19,019 nt of DNA, taken from contig JALRFL010000025.1 of NCBI GenBank assembly GCA_023259875.1, positions 1-19,019 on the forward strand, read 5' to 3'. The stretch comes from Alphaproteobacteria bacterium (GTDB taxonomy: Bacteria; Pseudomonadota; Alphaproteobacteria; Puniceispirillales; UBA1172). A program made the position numbers and the translations under genes. The notes beneath the pieces are model-generated. The model saw only the letters and a list, made by a program, of their open reading frames with translations, was not told the origin of the DNA and searched no databases. Below are positions 7,273 through 15,718 of this stretch, piece by piece. Each line of letters starts with the position of its first letter. The first letter of the stretch is position 1.

Positions 7273-9198
7273 CTATAAAGACCGCAAATACCACGCGAGC
7301 AGGACAACCACCCCGATCAGCATGGCAAAAGCATAGTGGAAGACATATCCGGATTGTAACCGGCTACACAGATGAGAGAAGCGCCCAACCATGGCACTAA
7401 CCCCATCAGGGCCAAAGCCATCAATGGTAGCCTTATCACCCTTGATCCAGAAGAAACGACCAATCTGAACCGCCGGACGAACAAACACCGCGTCATAAAT
7501 CTCATCAAAATACCATTTGCGATAAAACAATTGATGCACCGGGCTAAACATTCTGGCCACACCACTAGCCACGGATGGCATCATGCCATAGATAATGATC
7601 GCAAGACCAATCCCACCAAGACTGACATAAAGCGGCATTAACTTACCCCATGTTGGAACATGGTGGGCGTCTTCCATAATGGTATTATCTGGCTGAATAA
7701 AGATCGCATGACCCCAGAAATCATGCCAGTGATGACCAACAAACAGATCATAAAACACCCAACCTGACAGCACCGCGCCAACAGCAAGAATAAATAAGGG
7801 GATCGTCATCACCAATGGGCTTTCATGCACATGGGCAAACACCTCATTGCTGGCACGGGTTTTGCCGTGAAAGGTCATCATCAGCAACCGCCATGAATAA
7901 AACGCTGTCAAGAACGCCGCAACGATACCAAGATACCAAGCAAAATCACCAACCCCCGAATGCGCGCCCCATGCCGCTTCAAGGATCATGTCTTTGGAAT
8001 AATATCCTGCAAAGAACGGCACCCCAGCCAAAGCTAGCGAGCCAATCCACATCATGGTGTAAGTAAAGGGAATTTTATACCAGATGCCGCCCATATTCCG
8101 CATATCTTGTTCATCAGACATGGCATGGATCACCGACCCAGCACCAAGGAACAACAGTGCCTTAAAAAAGGCATGGGTGGTCAGGTGAAACATCGCCGCC
8201 GGATAGGCAGAGACACCAGCGGCAAAAAACATATAGCCCAACTGTGAGCAAGTGGAATAAGCGATCACCCGTTTGATATCAAATTGCGTCATCCCAATGG
8301 TCGCCGCAAAAATTGCCGTCAATGCCCCAACAATGGTGATCACATCCCTTGTGACTGGTGCGAATTCCAGTAATGGTGACAACCGGCAAACCAGAAATAC
8401 CCCAGCCGTCACCATAGTCGCCGCATGGATCAACGCCGAAACAGGGGTAGGCCCTTCCATGGCGTCAGGAAGCCAAGTGTGCAGGCCTAACTGCGCCGAT
8501 TTCCCCATTGCGCCAATAAACAAAAGAATACCAGCAACCTCCAAGGCAGGTAAGGCTTGCCCAAAGATGACAATATGACTTTCCACCAAGGATGGAACAG
8601 CATGGAAAACATGATCAAGCTGAACCGATCCGGTCAGGTGAAAGACAGCAAAAATCCCCAAAGCAAATCCGAAATCACCAACGCGGTTGACCACAAAGGC
8701 TTTCATCGCCGCTTCATGGGCAGACGGCCTTTGATACCAGAATCCAATTAGCAGATAAGAGGCAACCCCAACCCCTTCCCAGCCAAAGAACAGCTGAACC
8801 AGATTGTCGGCGGTCACCAACATTAACATCGCAAAGGTGAACAGCCCCAAATACGCCATAAAGCGCGGCTTTGACGGATCATGTGACATATAGCCAACGG
8901 AATAGATATGAACCATGGCGGAAACCGTTGTCACAACAATCACCATCACGGCGGTTAGCGCATCATAGCGAAGCGCCCAATTAACCTCAAAACTGCTGAC
9001 ATTGATCCAATGTGCCAAAAAGACGGTCTGTTCAATCCCGGGGATAGCCATTTGCATAAAGGCAACCCAGCCTAATATCATGGACAAGATCACACCGGTA
9101 AGACTGCATACATAGCCTAACCCGTCGCGTTTCATGAACGCGGCTATTCCGGCACCGATAGCCCCAAGCAAGGGGAGAAATACAATGGCGCTGATCAT
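7273..9198 (-). CDS. nuoL: NADH-quinone oxidoreductase subunit L
   Basis: This is the largest antiporter-like subunit, at the distal tip of the complex I membrane arm (641 residues). Visible are Glu141 in FFGWEGVGVASYLLIG, Asp175 in NRVGDFG, and Lys233 in GAMGKSAQLGLHTWLPDAMEG, followed by PVSALIHAATMVTAG. These are the proton-channel residues of this family. A later hydrophilic stretch (about 495-520, rich in His and Asp) and the C-terminal hydrophobic segment fit the long lateral helix and final anchor. The start is 5 nt after the nuoK stop. The ribosome binding site (AAAGG) lies within the nuoK tail. Confidence 0.97.
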   Translation of the reverse strand: MISAIVFLPLLGAIGAGIAAFMKRDGLGYVCSLTGVILSMILGWVAFMQMAIPGIEQTVFLAHWINVSSFEVNWALRYDALTAVMVIVVTTVSAMVHIYSVGYMSHDPSKPRFMAYLGLFTFAMLMLVTADNLVQLFFGWEGVGVASYLLIGFWYQRPSAHEAAMKAFVVNRVGDFGFALGIFAVFHLTGSVQLDHVFHAVPSLVESHIVIFGQALPALEVAGILLFIGAMGKSAQLGLHTWLPDAMEGPTPVSALIHAATMVTAGVFLVCRLSPLLEFAPVTRDVITIVGALTAIFAATIGMTQFDIKRVIAYSTCSQLGYMFFAAGVSAYPAAMFHLTTHAFFKALLFLGAGSVIHAMSDEQDMRNMGGIWYKIPFTYTMMWIGSLALAGVPFFAGYYSKDMILEAAWGAHSGVGDFAWYLGIVAAFLTAFYSWRLLMMTFHGKTRASNEVFAHVHESPLVMTIPLFILAVGAVLSGWVFYDLFVGHHWHDFWGHAIFIQPDNTIMEDAHHVPTWGKLMPLYVSLGGIGLAIIIYGMMPSVASGVARMFSPVHQLFYRKWYFDEIYDAVFVRPAVQIGRFFWIKGDKATIDGFGPDGVSAMVGRFSHLCSRLQSGYVFHYAFAMLIGVVVLLAWYLRSL

Positions 9199-9203
9199 CT
9201 GGC

Positions 9204-9515
9204 TTAGCCTTTCATCATATTGATATCCTCAACCGCGATACTGCCGCGATTGCGGAAATAAACGACCAGAATGGCCAACCCGATTGCCGCCTCAGCGGCC
9301 GCAACCGTGAGAATAAACATGGCAAAAATCTGACCCGTGATATGCCCGTGGTAAGACGAAAACGCCGCCAGATTGATATTCACCGCCAGCAACATCAATT
9401 CGATACACATGAGAATGGTAATGACATTCTTGCGATTTAGAAAAATACCCACAGCCCCAAGTGTGAACAGAATGGCAGCAACCATCAGATAATGAATGAG
9501 CGAGATATCAGCCAT
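9204..9515 (-). CDS. nuoK: NADH-quinone oxidoreductase subunit K
   Basis: This is a small membrane-arm subunit (103 residues, three transmembrane helices) homologous to mitochondrial ND4L and to MrpC/MnhC. Two membrane glutamates needed for pumping in characterised homologues are present as Glu39 (MCIELMLLAVN) and Glu75 (AAAEAAIGLA). The start ATG follows an AGGGGAAAG ribosome binding site overlapping the nuoJ stop region. The gap to nuoJ is 9 nt. Confidence 0.97.
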   Translation of the reverse strand: MADISLIHYLMVAAILFTLGAVGIFLNRKNVITILMCIELMLLAVNINLAAFSSYHGHITGQIFAMFILTVAAAEAAIGLAILVVYFRNRGSIAVEDINMMKG

Positions 9516-9524
9516 AACTTTCCC

Positions 9525-10163
9525 CTATTGCAGCTTTTTGTTAGCCGCACGGCTATCTTCAAGGATATTTGGTGCAACATGACTTTCTACCGAAACCACC
9601 GCAATTGTTTCATCACGGCGACGGCTGTTTTGAAGCGAGATGCTTTGACGCTTTACGCCTTCACGATGACGCATGGTCAAGGCGATTGCCCCAATCATGG
9701 CAACCAACAGGATTAGGCCAGCGACCTGAAAATTCAGCAAATAATTCGTATAAAGCACATCACCAATCATCGCTGTATTGCTTCGGGTTTCTGTGACTTC
9801 AACCGCCAAAACATTGGTATGGCTGACATCATGATTAAACACCAGCATCAATTCCACAATCAGCACCAATCCCACCACAAGCCCTAATGGCATATGCTGT
9901 TTGAACCCTTGGCGCATTTCATCAATATTGATATCCAGCATCATCACCACGAACAAAAACAACACCGCGACCGCGCCAACATAAACTACCACCAAAAGCA
10001 TCGCCAGAAACTCTGCCCCAAGCAGAACAAACAATCCGGCAGAATTGAAAAAGGATAGGATGAGAAACAAAACCGAATGAACGGGATTTCGGGATATGAT
10101 CACCATCAACCCCGATAACACGGTCATGATGGCGAAAAGATAGAAAAAGAAAGGTGCAATCAT
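9525..10163 (-). CDS. nuoJ: NADH-quinone oxidoreductase subunit J
   Basis: This is the ND6-like membrane subunit of complex I, with 212 residues and about five transmembrane helices. The conserved segment around residues 51-76 (EFLAMLLVVVYVGAVAV, then LFLFVVMML) is helix 3, which carries the pi-bulge linked to coupling in known structures. After the last helix there is a roughly 48-residue basic and polar cytoplasmic tail starting at RHREGVKRQ, a motif seen in alphaproteobacterial NuoJ. The part after about residue 195 looks longer than usual. The start lies 14 nt after the nuoI stop and the ribosome binding site is weak. Confidence 0.96.
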   Translation of the reverse strand: MIAPFFFYLFAIMTVLSGLMVIISRNPVHSVLFLILSFFNSAGLFVLLGAEFLAMLLVVVYVGAVAVLFLFVVMMLDINIDEMRQGFKQHMPLGLVVGLVLIVELMLVFNHDVSHTNVLAVEVTETRSNTAMIGDVLYTNYLLNFQVAGLILLVAMIGAIALTMRHREGVKRQSISLQNSRRRDETIAVVSVESHVAPNILEDSRAANKKLQ

Positions 10164-10177
10164 GATCTCAGTCTTCT

Positions 10178-10666
10178 CTAACGATAGCGCGCATCAGCGG
10201 CAAGGTTGCGGGCAATTTCTACTTCCCAGCGATCCCCATTGGAAAGCAGCTTTTCTTTGTCATAGTAAAGCTCCTCTCTGGTCTCGGCGGCGAACTCAAA
10301 ATTCGGTCCCTCAACAATGGCATCAACTGGGCAGGCTTCCTGACAAAAGCCACAATAAATGCATTTCGTCATATCAATATCGTAACGCGTTGTCCGGCGG
10401 CTTCCATCAGGTCTGGGTTCTGCTTCAATGGTGATGGCTTGTGCTGGGCAAATTGCCTCACATAATTTACAGGCAATGCAACGCTCCTCACCATTTGGGT
10501 AGCGGCGCAACGCGTGCTCACCCCGAAACCGCGGTGATAAATAGCCCTTTTCGTAAGGATAGTTGAGTGTCGCCTTTGGCTTGAAAAAATATTTCAGCGT
10601 TAAGCCAAGCCCCTTCAGCACCTCAAGGAGCAGGAATGAACGGATTGCGGTAACGAATGTTGACAT
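10178..10666 (-). CDS. nuoI: NADH-quinone oxidoreductase subunit I (two [4Fe-4S] clusters)
   Basis: This ferredoxin-like subunit carries clusters N6a and N6b in the peripheral arm, passing electrons towards N2 in NuoB. It has 162 residues. Cysteines are Cys63, 66, 69, 73 (CIACKLCEAICP) and Cys102, 105, 108, 112 (CIYCGFCQEACP), the classic 2x[4Fe-4S] pattern. The N-terminal amphipathic segment and RFRGEHALRRYPNGEERC match the family. The reading frame is open back to 10768 inside nuoH, but the ATG at 10666 gives the standard alphaproteobacterial length and has GGAAGG and AGGA upstream in the 17-nt gap after nuoH, so I use it. Confidence 0.97.
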   Translation of the reverse strand: MSTFVTAIRSFLLLEVLKGLGLTLKYFFKPKATLNYPYEKGYLSPRFRGEHALRRYPNGEERCIACKLCEAICPAQAITIEAEPRPDGSRRTTRYDIDMTKCIYCGFCQEACPVDAIVEGPNFEFAAETREELYYDKEKLLSNGDRWEVEIARNLAADARYR

Positions 10667-10683
10667 GATCCTACCTTCCAACA

Positions 10684-11706
10684 CTATTGCGGCAACAGCC
10701 CAAAACCTAGCAGTATTCCGCCGGTCAGAACCACAAAGATGAGGGTAAAGGGAAGAAACACCTTCCACCCAAGACGCATCAATTGATCATAACGATAGCG
10801 CGGTGTTGTCGCTCTGATCCAAATAAACAAGAATAGCACCAGCGTAATTTTGAGGACAAACCACACCACTCCGGGGATCACATACAAAATCGGCCAATCA
10901 AACGGGGGCAACCATCCGCCAAGGAAAAGCGTTGCTGTCATGCCGCTCATCAAAATCATATTTGCGTATTCCCCAAGGAAAAATAGCGCAAAAGACATAG
11001 ACGAATATTCCACAAAATAGCCCGCGACCAGTTCGGATTCCCCTTCGGGCAAATCAAACGGCGCCCGATTAGTCTCAGCAAGGGTTGAGATAAAAAAGAT
11101 GACAAACATGGGGAACAGCGGAATACAGAACCACATCCCTTTTTGCGCCATCACAATATCAGTCAGATTAAGCGACCCTGCCGCCATGATCACAGTAATG
11201 ATCACTAAACCCAAGGATACCTCATAAGAAATCATTTGCGCGGCGGAACGCATCGCCCCCAAAAATGGATATTTTGAGTTGCTGGCCCACCCGGCCATAA
11301 TCACCCCGTAAACCCCAAGAGAGGAAATGGCAAACAGATAAAGAATGCCAATATTCACATCCGCGATCACCATACCTTCCCCAAATGGGATCACCGCCCA
11401 AGCCACTAGCGACAACACAAATGTCAGCATAGGGGCAATGACAAACACCGTTTTGGATGCCCCTGACGGCAAAATTGTTTCTTTCGATAGCAATTTTAAG
11501 GCGTCAGCAAAGGGTTGGAATAACCCAAATGGGCCCACGATATTCGGGCCTTTGCGCAATTGCATCAGGCCAATGACGCGCCTTTCGGCCAAGGTCAAAT
11601 ACGCCACAGCAATCAGCAGAGGAACAATAACCGCAAAGATTTTTATGACAATCCAAACCAGTGCAATGACCGCAGGGCTGGTCAGAAAATTAACAATCAT
11701 TTCCAT
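10684..11706 (-). CDS. nuoH: NADH-quinone oxidoreductase subunit H
   Basis: This is the ND1-like membrane subunit (340 residues, about eight transmembrane helices) that joins the membrane arm to the quinone-binding module and forms part of the quinone channel. Conserved stretches include LAERRVIGLMQLRKGPN (39-55), the acidic loop ETNRAPFDLPEGESELVAGY (211-230) with several functional Glu/Asp, and VEYSSMSFALFFLGEYAN (232-249). The ATG overlaps the nuoG stop by one base (TAATG), implying coupled translation. Confidence 0.97.
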   Translation of the reverse strand: MEMIVNFLTSPAVIALVWIVIKIFAVIVPLLIAVAYLTLAERRVIGLMQLRKGPNIVGPFGLFQPFADALKLLSKETILPSGASKTVFVIAPMLTFVLSLVAWAVIPFGEGMVIADVNIGILYLFAISSLGVYGVIMAGWASNSKYPFLGAMRSAAQMISYEVSLGLVIITVIMAAGSLNLTDIVMAQKGMWFCIPLFPMFVIFFISTLAETNRAPFDLPEGESELVAGYFVEYSSMSFALFFLGEYANMILMSGMTATLFLGGWLPPFDWPILYVIPGVVWFVLKITLVLFLFIWIRATTPRYRYDQLMRLGWKVFLPFTLIFVVLTGGILLGFGLLPQ

Positions 11707-13784
11707 TATTCTGCCGCCTCTGCCTTATCGTTTATCTCAAACGCTTTGACGCATTCGGCCATGGTGACTGATGCCCGGCTAATCGGACAGGTCATATAGA
11801 AACTGACGCCTGAACCAGCACCAATAGCGTGCCTCATAGGTGACGCGCTCATCGCTTGGCGGCGCCCCAATTTACCAAGTTTTGCTGATTGGGGTTGATC
11901 CGTTACCCCAAGGGCAGGAATCGCCGCCATCATAGCCTGACGCAAGCCAGACAAATCATCATAACCAAGGGTTTGTCCAATGGCCGCAGACAACGCCCGA
12001 ATGATCGCCCAGTCTTCACGAGCATCACCGGGGGGGAAGGTCACGCGCTGAGCGTATTGAACACGCCCCTCGGTATTTGCATAAATCCCGTCTTTTTCGC
12101 TCCACGCCGCCCCTGGCAAAACCACATCAGCCTGCGCCGCGCCGCGATCACCATGACTGCCTTGATAGATGACAAAACTTTTATTCTCGCGGTGGCTAAG
12201 GTCAATGTCATCTGCGCCAAGATTATAAAGCACTTTAATATTGCCCTTTTCCAATCCGCTGATGATATCCGTGGTAGATTTACCCCCCTTGCCGGGCAAG
12301 AAGCCCAACATCAGACCAGCAACCCTTGCCGCCGCGGTATGCAAAACATTAAACCCATTCCAGTCTTTTTTGACCAAATCAACCTGTTTTGCCAATTGCC
12401 CCACCAGATCAAGCAGACCCATGCTGTCTTTGCGGCGTAAGGCGGCTTGACCCACAATGATCATAGGCCGCTTGGCGCGTTTAAGCGCGGTCACAACCGG
12501 TCCGCCTTTTTGAACAAGCGTTTCTAAGAGACGCGCATCATCACCAAGTTCCGTCACGGGATAGGTTAAATCCACCTCAGCCCCAAGCCGGAAAACCTTA
12601 ACATCACGGTTGATATAGTTCTGGCGGATACGGGCATTTAACACCGCGGCTTCATGGCGCGGATTAGCCCCAATCAGAAAGATCACATCGGTCTCATCAA
12701 TGCCGGCAATGCTGGAATTAAAGAGATAACTGCCTTCGCCTTGCTGGCCGAGCACAGACCCGTCCTGACGGCAATCTTTATGCGGTGAGCCAAGATTATC
12801 CATTAACTGAGAAAGCGCAAACATCGACTCGGCATCACAGAGATCACCGGCAATCGCGGCAATTTCCTCTGGCTTGGCCTTGCCTAGCGCTTTTTTAATC
12901 GCGGTGAATACCTCATCCCATGAGGCTTCTTCAAGCCTGCCCTTAGCATTGCGCAGATACGGACGATCAAGACGCTGTGTCCTTAAGCCATCAATCGCAT
13001 GACGGGTTTTGTCAGAAATCCATTCCTCATTGATATCATCATTATTGCGCGGCAAGACGCGCATCACCTGATTGCCGCGGCTATCAACGCGGATATGACT
13101 GCCCAACGCATCCATCACATCAATGCTGGAAGTATGGCTCAATTCCCATGACCGCGCCTGAAACGCGTAGGGCCGGCTGGTTAAAGCGCCAACCGGACAT
13201 AAATCCACAACATTACCCGACAATTCTGAGGCCAAAGCCTTTTCCAGATAAGTCGTGATTTCCATGGACTCGCCGCGCCCGATTGCCCCTAATTGAGGGA
13301 CGCCAGCAACCTCGGTAGCAAAGCGCACACAGCGGGTGCAATGAATACAGCGCGTCATAATGGTAGAAATCAGCGGGCCCATTTCTTTATTTTCAACCGC
13401 GCGTTTTGGCTCTTGATAACGGCTTTCTGCCGCGCCATAACCCATCGCCTGATCCTGTAAGTCACATTCGCCGCCCTGATCACAAATCGGACAATCCAGA
13501 GGGTGATTGATCAGCATGAACTCCATCACGCCTTCTCTGGCTTTTTTGACCATAGGAGTATCGGTTTTAATCACCATCCCATTTCCTGCTGGCATGGCGC
13601 ATGATGCCACAGGTTTTGGTGAACGCTCCATTTCCACAAGACACATCCGGCAATTACCAGCAATGGACAAGCGTTCATGATAGCAAAACCGAGGCACTTC
13701 TTTGCCTGCCGCTTCACACGCCTGAAGAACGCTTGCGCCTTCTTCGACCTCAACCTCAATGCCATCAATGGTAAGTGTAATCAT
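11706..13784 (-). CDS. nuoG: NADH-quinone oxidoreductase subunit G
   Basis: This is the large Fe-S subunit of the NADH module, 692 residues from the chosen start. The N-terminal ferredoxin-like [2Fe-2S] site (N1b) has Cys34, 45, 48, 62. The His-Cys3 site for N5 is His94, Cys98, 101, 107 (HPLDCPICDQGGEC). The N4 site is Cys146, 149, 152 (CIHCTRC) and Cys196 (LCPVG). The rest is a molybdopterin-oxidoreductase-like domain without evident cofactor residues. The extra N7 cysteine set known from E. coli and Thermus is not seen, as is usual for alphaproteobacterial and mitochondrial enzymes. The frame runs open to 13841 inside nuoF, but ATG at 13784 lies 10 nt after the nuoF stop with AGGAAG in front and gives the canonical N-terminus. 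Confidence 0.97.
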   Translation of the reverse strand: MITLTIDGIEVEVEEGASVLQACEAAGKEVPRFCYHERLSIAGNCRMCLVEMERSPKPVASCAMPAGNGMVIKTDTPMVKKAREGVMEFMLINHPLDCPICDQGGECDLQDQAMGYGAAESRYQEPKRAVENKEMGPLISTIMTRCIHCTRCVRFATEVAGVPQLGAIGRGESMEITTYLEKALASELSGNVVDLCPVGALTSRPYAFQARSWELSHTSSIDVMDALGSHIRVDSRGNQVMRVLPRNNDDINEEWISDKTRHAIDGLRTQRLDRPYLRNAKGRLEEASWDEVFTAIKKALGKAKPEEIAAIAGDLCDAESMFALSQLMDNLGSPHKDCRQDGSVLGQQGEGSYLFNSSIAGIDETDVIFLIGANPRHEAAVLNARIRQNYINRDVKVFRLGAEVDLTYPVTELGDDARLLETLVQKGGPVVTALKRAKRPMIIVGQAALRRKDSMGLLDLVGQLAKQVDLVKKDWNGFNVLHTAAARVAGLMLGFLPGKGGKSTTDIISGLEKGNIKVLYNLGADDIDLSHRENKSFVIYQGSHGDRGAAQADVVLPGAAWSEKDGIYANTEGRVQYAQRVTFPPGDAREDWAIIRALSAAIGQTLGYDDLSGLRQAMMAAIPALGVTDQPQSAKLGKLGRRQAMSASPMRHAIGAGSGVSFYMTCPISRASVTMAECVKAFEINDKAEAAE

Positions 13785-13790
13785 AAGAGG

Positions 13791-13796
13791 CTTCCT
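13791..13796 (-). promoter_or_regulatory. Ribosome binding site deciding the nuoG start
   Basis: On the minus strand AGGAAG lies 6 nt before the ATG at 13784 and overlaps the nuoF stop codon. It supports the short nuoG form over the 19-codon longer frame. Confidence 0.6.
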
Positions 13797-15078
13797 ATTC
13801 TGCGACAGCGGCGGCACGCCAAGCGGAAATCCGCTTTTCAATTTCTGGACGGAAGTGACGGATCAAGCCCTGAATAGGCCAAGCCGCCGCGTCACCAAGA
13901 GCACAGATGGTATGCCCTTCCACCTGTTTTGTGACATCATGAAGCGTATCAATCTCTGAGATATCCGCGTCGCCCTTCACCAGCCGTTCCATCATGCGAT
14001 ACATCCAACCCGTTCCCTCACGGCAAGGCGTACACTGTCCGCAAGATTCGTGCTTATAGAAATAAGAAATCCGGGCAATCGCCTTAATAATATCCGTGGA
14101 CTTATCCATAACGATAATCCCTGCCGTTCCCAGACCTGTTTGCACAGCCTTAAGGCTGTCAAAATCCATCAGCACCGTGTCGCAGATATCTTTGGGGATC
14201 ATTGGCGTGGATGATCCGCCGGGAATAACTGCCAGCAAATTGTCCCAGCCGCCACGAACACCGCCTGCGTGCTTTTCGATCAATTCCTTAAGGGGAATAC
14301 CCATTTCTTCTTCGACATTGCACGGGTTGTTCACATGGCCTGAAATGCAGAACAGTTTTGATCCGGTGTTCCCTTCGCGGCCAAGTCCCGAAAACCAATC
14401 CGCGCCTCGCCGCAAAATCGTCGGGACAACCGCAATAGTTTCCACATTATTCACGGTGGTAGGACAACCATAGAGACCAGCACCAGCCGGAATCGGTGGC
14501 TTTAATCTGGGTTGACCCTTTTTGCCTTCAAGGGATTCGATCAACGCGGTTTCTTCGCCGCAAATATAAGCCCCTGCCCCACGATGCAGATACAAATCAA
14601 AATCCCAACCGGATTTCGCCGCATTTTTCCCAAGCAAGCCTGCTTCATATGCCTCATCAATTGCGCGTTGTAACGCTTTGGCTTCATTGACAAACTCGCC
14701 CCGAATATAAATATATCCGGCATGAGCACGCATGGCAAAACCAGCTATCAAACAGCCCTCAACCAGCTTATGCGGTTCATGCCTGATGATATCGCGGTCT
14801 TTGCAAGTACCGGGTTCAGATTCGTCAGCGTTCACCACCAAATAATGCGGCCTGTCTTTCACCTCTTTGGGCATAAACGACCATTTCAATCCAGTAGGAA
14901 ATCCTGCGCCGCCACGACCACGAAGACCAGAGGCTTTGACGCGTTCAATCACTTCTTCATGCCCCAGTTTGATTAAGGCCTTGGTGTTATCCCAATCCCC
15001 ACGCGACTTAGCACTTGCCAGATCAGCCCCTTGCCAGCCATAGATATTGGTAAAAATCCGATCTTTATCATTAAGCAT
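13795..15078 (-). CDS. nuoF: NADH-quinone oxidoreductase subunit F (FMN, NADH site, cluster N3)
   Basis: This is the entry point of electrons into complex I: it binds NADH and FMN and holds the [4Fe-4S] cluster N3. It has 427 residues. Visible are GLRGRGGAGFPTGLKW (51-66, FMN/NADH glycine-rich loop), NADESEPGTCKDR (83-95), GAGAYICGEETALIES (167-182), and the N3 ligands Cys346, 349, 352 (ESCGQCTPC) plus Cys392 (HTICALG). The frame extends 14 codons further upstream, but ATG at 15078 is preceded by a strong AAGGAGA and gives the family's normal N-terminus (MLNDKDRIFTNIYG). That start overlaps the end of nuoE by 8 nt. Confidence 0.97.
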   Translation of the reverse strand: MLNDKDRIFTNIYGWQGADLASAKSRGDWDNTKALIKLGHEEVIERVKASGLRGRGGAGFPTGLKWSFMPKEVKDRPHYLVVNADESEPGTCKDRDIIRHEPHKLVEGCLIAGFAMRAHAGYIYIRGEFVNEAKALQRAIDEAYEAGLLGKNAAKSGWDFDLYLHRGAGAYICGEETALIESLEGKKGQPRLKPPIPAGAGLYGCPTTVNNVETIAVVPTILRRGADWFSGLGREGNTGSKLFCISGHVNNPCNVEEEMGIPLKELIEKHAGGVRGGWDNLLAVIPGGSSTPMIPKDICDTVLMDFDSLKAVQTGLGTAGIIVMDKSTDIIKAIARISYFYKHESCGQCTPCREGTGWMYRMMERLVKGDADISEIDTLHDVTKQVEGHTICALGDAAAWPIQGLIRHFRPEIEKRISAWRAAAVAE

Positions 15079-15718
15079 GATCGTCTCCTTTATCCTTTTT
15101 GGCACCCGGGAATGGCACAATCTTAGTTAAACTCGTTGGTGCAGGTTCGGGTTGTGAGCCTTGGCGACCCCGAACAGACCCAGCAGGCGGCACATCATCC
15201 GCCGTTAAACGGTCAATCAGCTCAGAGGTGGCCATGTAATCAAGGTCTTCATAATAATCGTCGTTGATCTGAACCATAGGGGCATTCACACAAGCCCCAA
15301 GGCATTCGACCTCAAGCAGGGAAAACTTACCGCAAGCGCTGGTCTCACCTGAACTGATGCCGAGCTTATCTTTTATGCACCGCATCACATCATCACTGCC
15401 ACGAAGCCAGCAAGGCGTTGTTCCGCAAGCCTGAATGAAATACTTTCCGACCGGCTTTAGGTTGAACATGGTATAGAATGTTGCCACCTCAAGCACGCGG
15501 ATTTCTGCCATATCACAAATCTCGGCCACCGCCTCAATCGCTTTCATTGGCAACCAGTTATCATGCTGACGCTGGGCCAAATCCAATAATGGCAGGACAG
15601 CGCTATTTTTGCGCTCTTTGGGGTATTTCGCCAAAATGGTTTTAATCTTTTTCTTGTTTTCAGCAGAAAAAGCAAAATGATCAGGCTGATTATCTGCAAT
15701 GCGACGGGAAATGCTCAT
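15071..15718 (-). CDS. nuoE: NADH-quinone oxidoreductase subunit E ([2Fe-2S] cluster N1a)
   Basis: This thioredoxin-like subunit of the NADH module carries cluster N1a. It has 215 residues. The four ligands are Cys98 and Cys103 (ACGTTPCWLRG) and Cys139 and Cys143 (EVECLGACVNAP). A helical N-terminal part (about 20-75) precedes the Fe-S domain, with VATFYTMFNLKPVG before the first Cys. After about residue 172 comes a Pro/Gln/Ser-rich, probably disordered tail of some 40 residues with a GRQGSQPEP segment. Similar tails occur in alphaproteobacterial and mitochondrial 24-kDa homologues. The ATG overlaps the nuoD stop by 4 nt (ATGA). Confidence 0.97.
   Translation of the reverse strand: MSISRRIADNQPDHFAFSAENKKKIKTILAKYPKERKNSAVLPLLDLAQRQHDNWLPMKAIEAVAEICDMAEIRVLEVATFYTMFNLKPVGKYFIQACGTTPCWLRGSDDVMRCIKDKLGISSGETSACGKFSLLEVECLGACVNAPMVQINDDYYEDLDYMATSELIDRLTADDVPPAGSVRGRQGSQPEPAPTSLTKIVPFPGAKKDKGDDHA
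15084..15090 (-). promoter_or_regulatory. Ribosome binding site deciding the nuoF start
   Basis: AAGGAGA on the minus strand lies 5 nt before the ATG at 15078, within the last codons of nuoE. It is one of the strongest ribosome binding sites in the window and rules against the upstream ATG at 15120. Confidence 0.7.

Noticed and set aside
10667..10768. Upstream extension of the nuoI frame into nuoH
   Set aside because: The extra 34 residues are absent from NuoI proteins, and a good start with ribosome binding sequence exists at 10666.
11889..12440. 183-codon plus-strand frame opposite nuoG
   Set aside because: It is antisense to a well-conserved part of NuoG, with no recognisable domain or start signals.
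11706..13784. Possible N7 cluster in NuoG
   Set aside because: No CxxCxxxC pattern was seen after the N4 ligands; absence is normal for Alphaproteobacteria, so it is not an anomaly.
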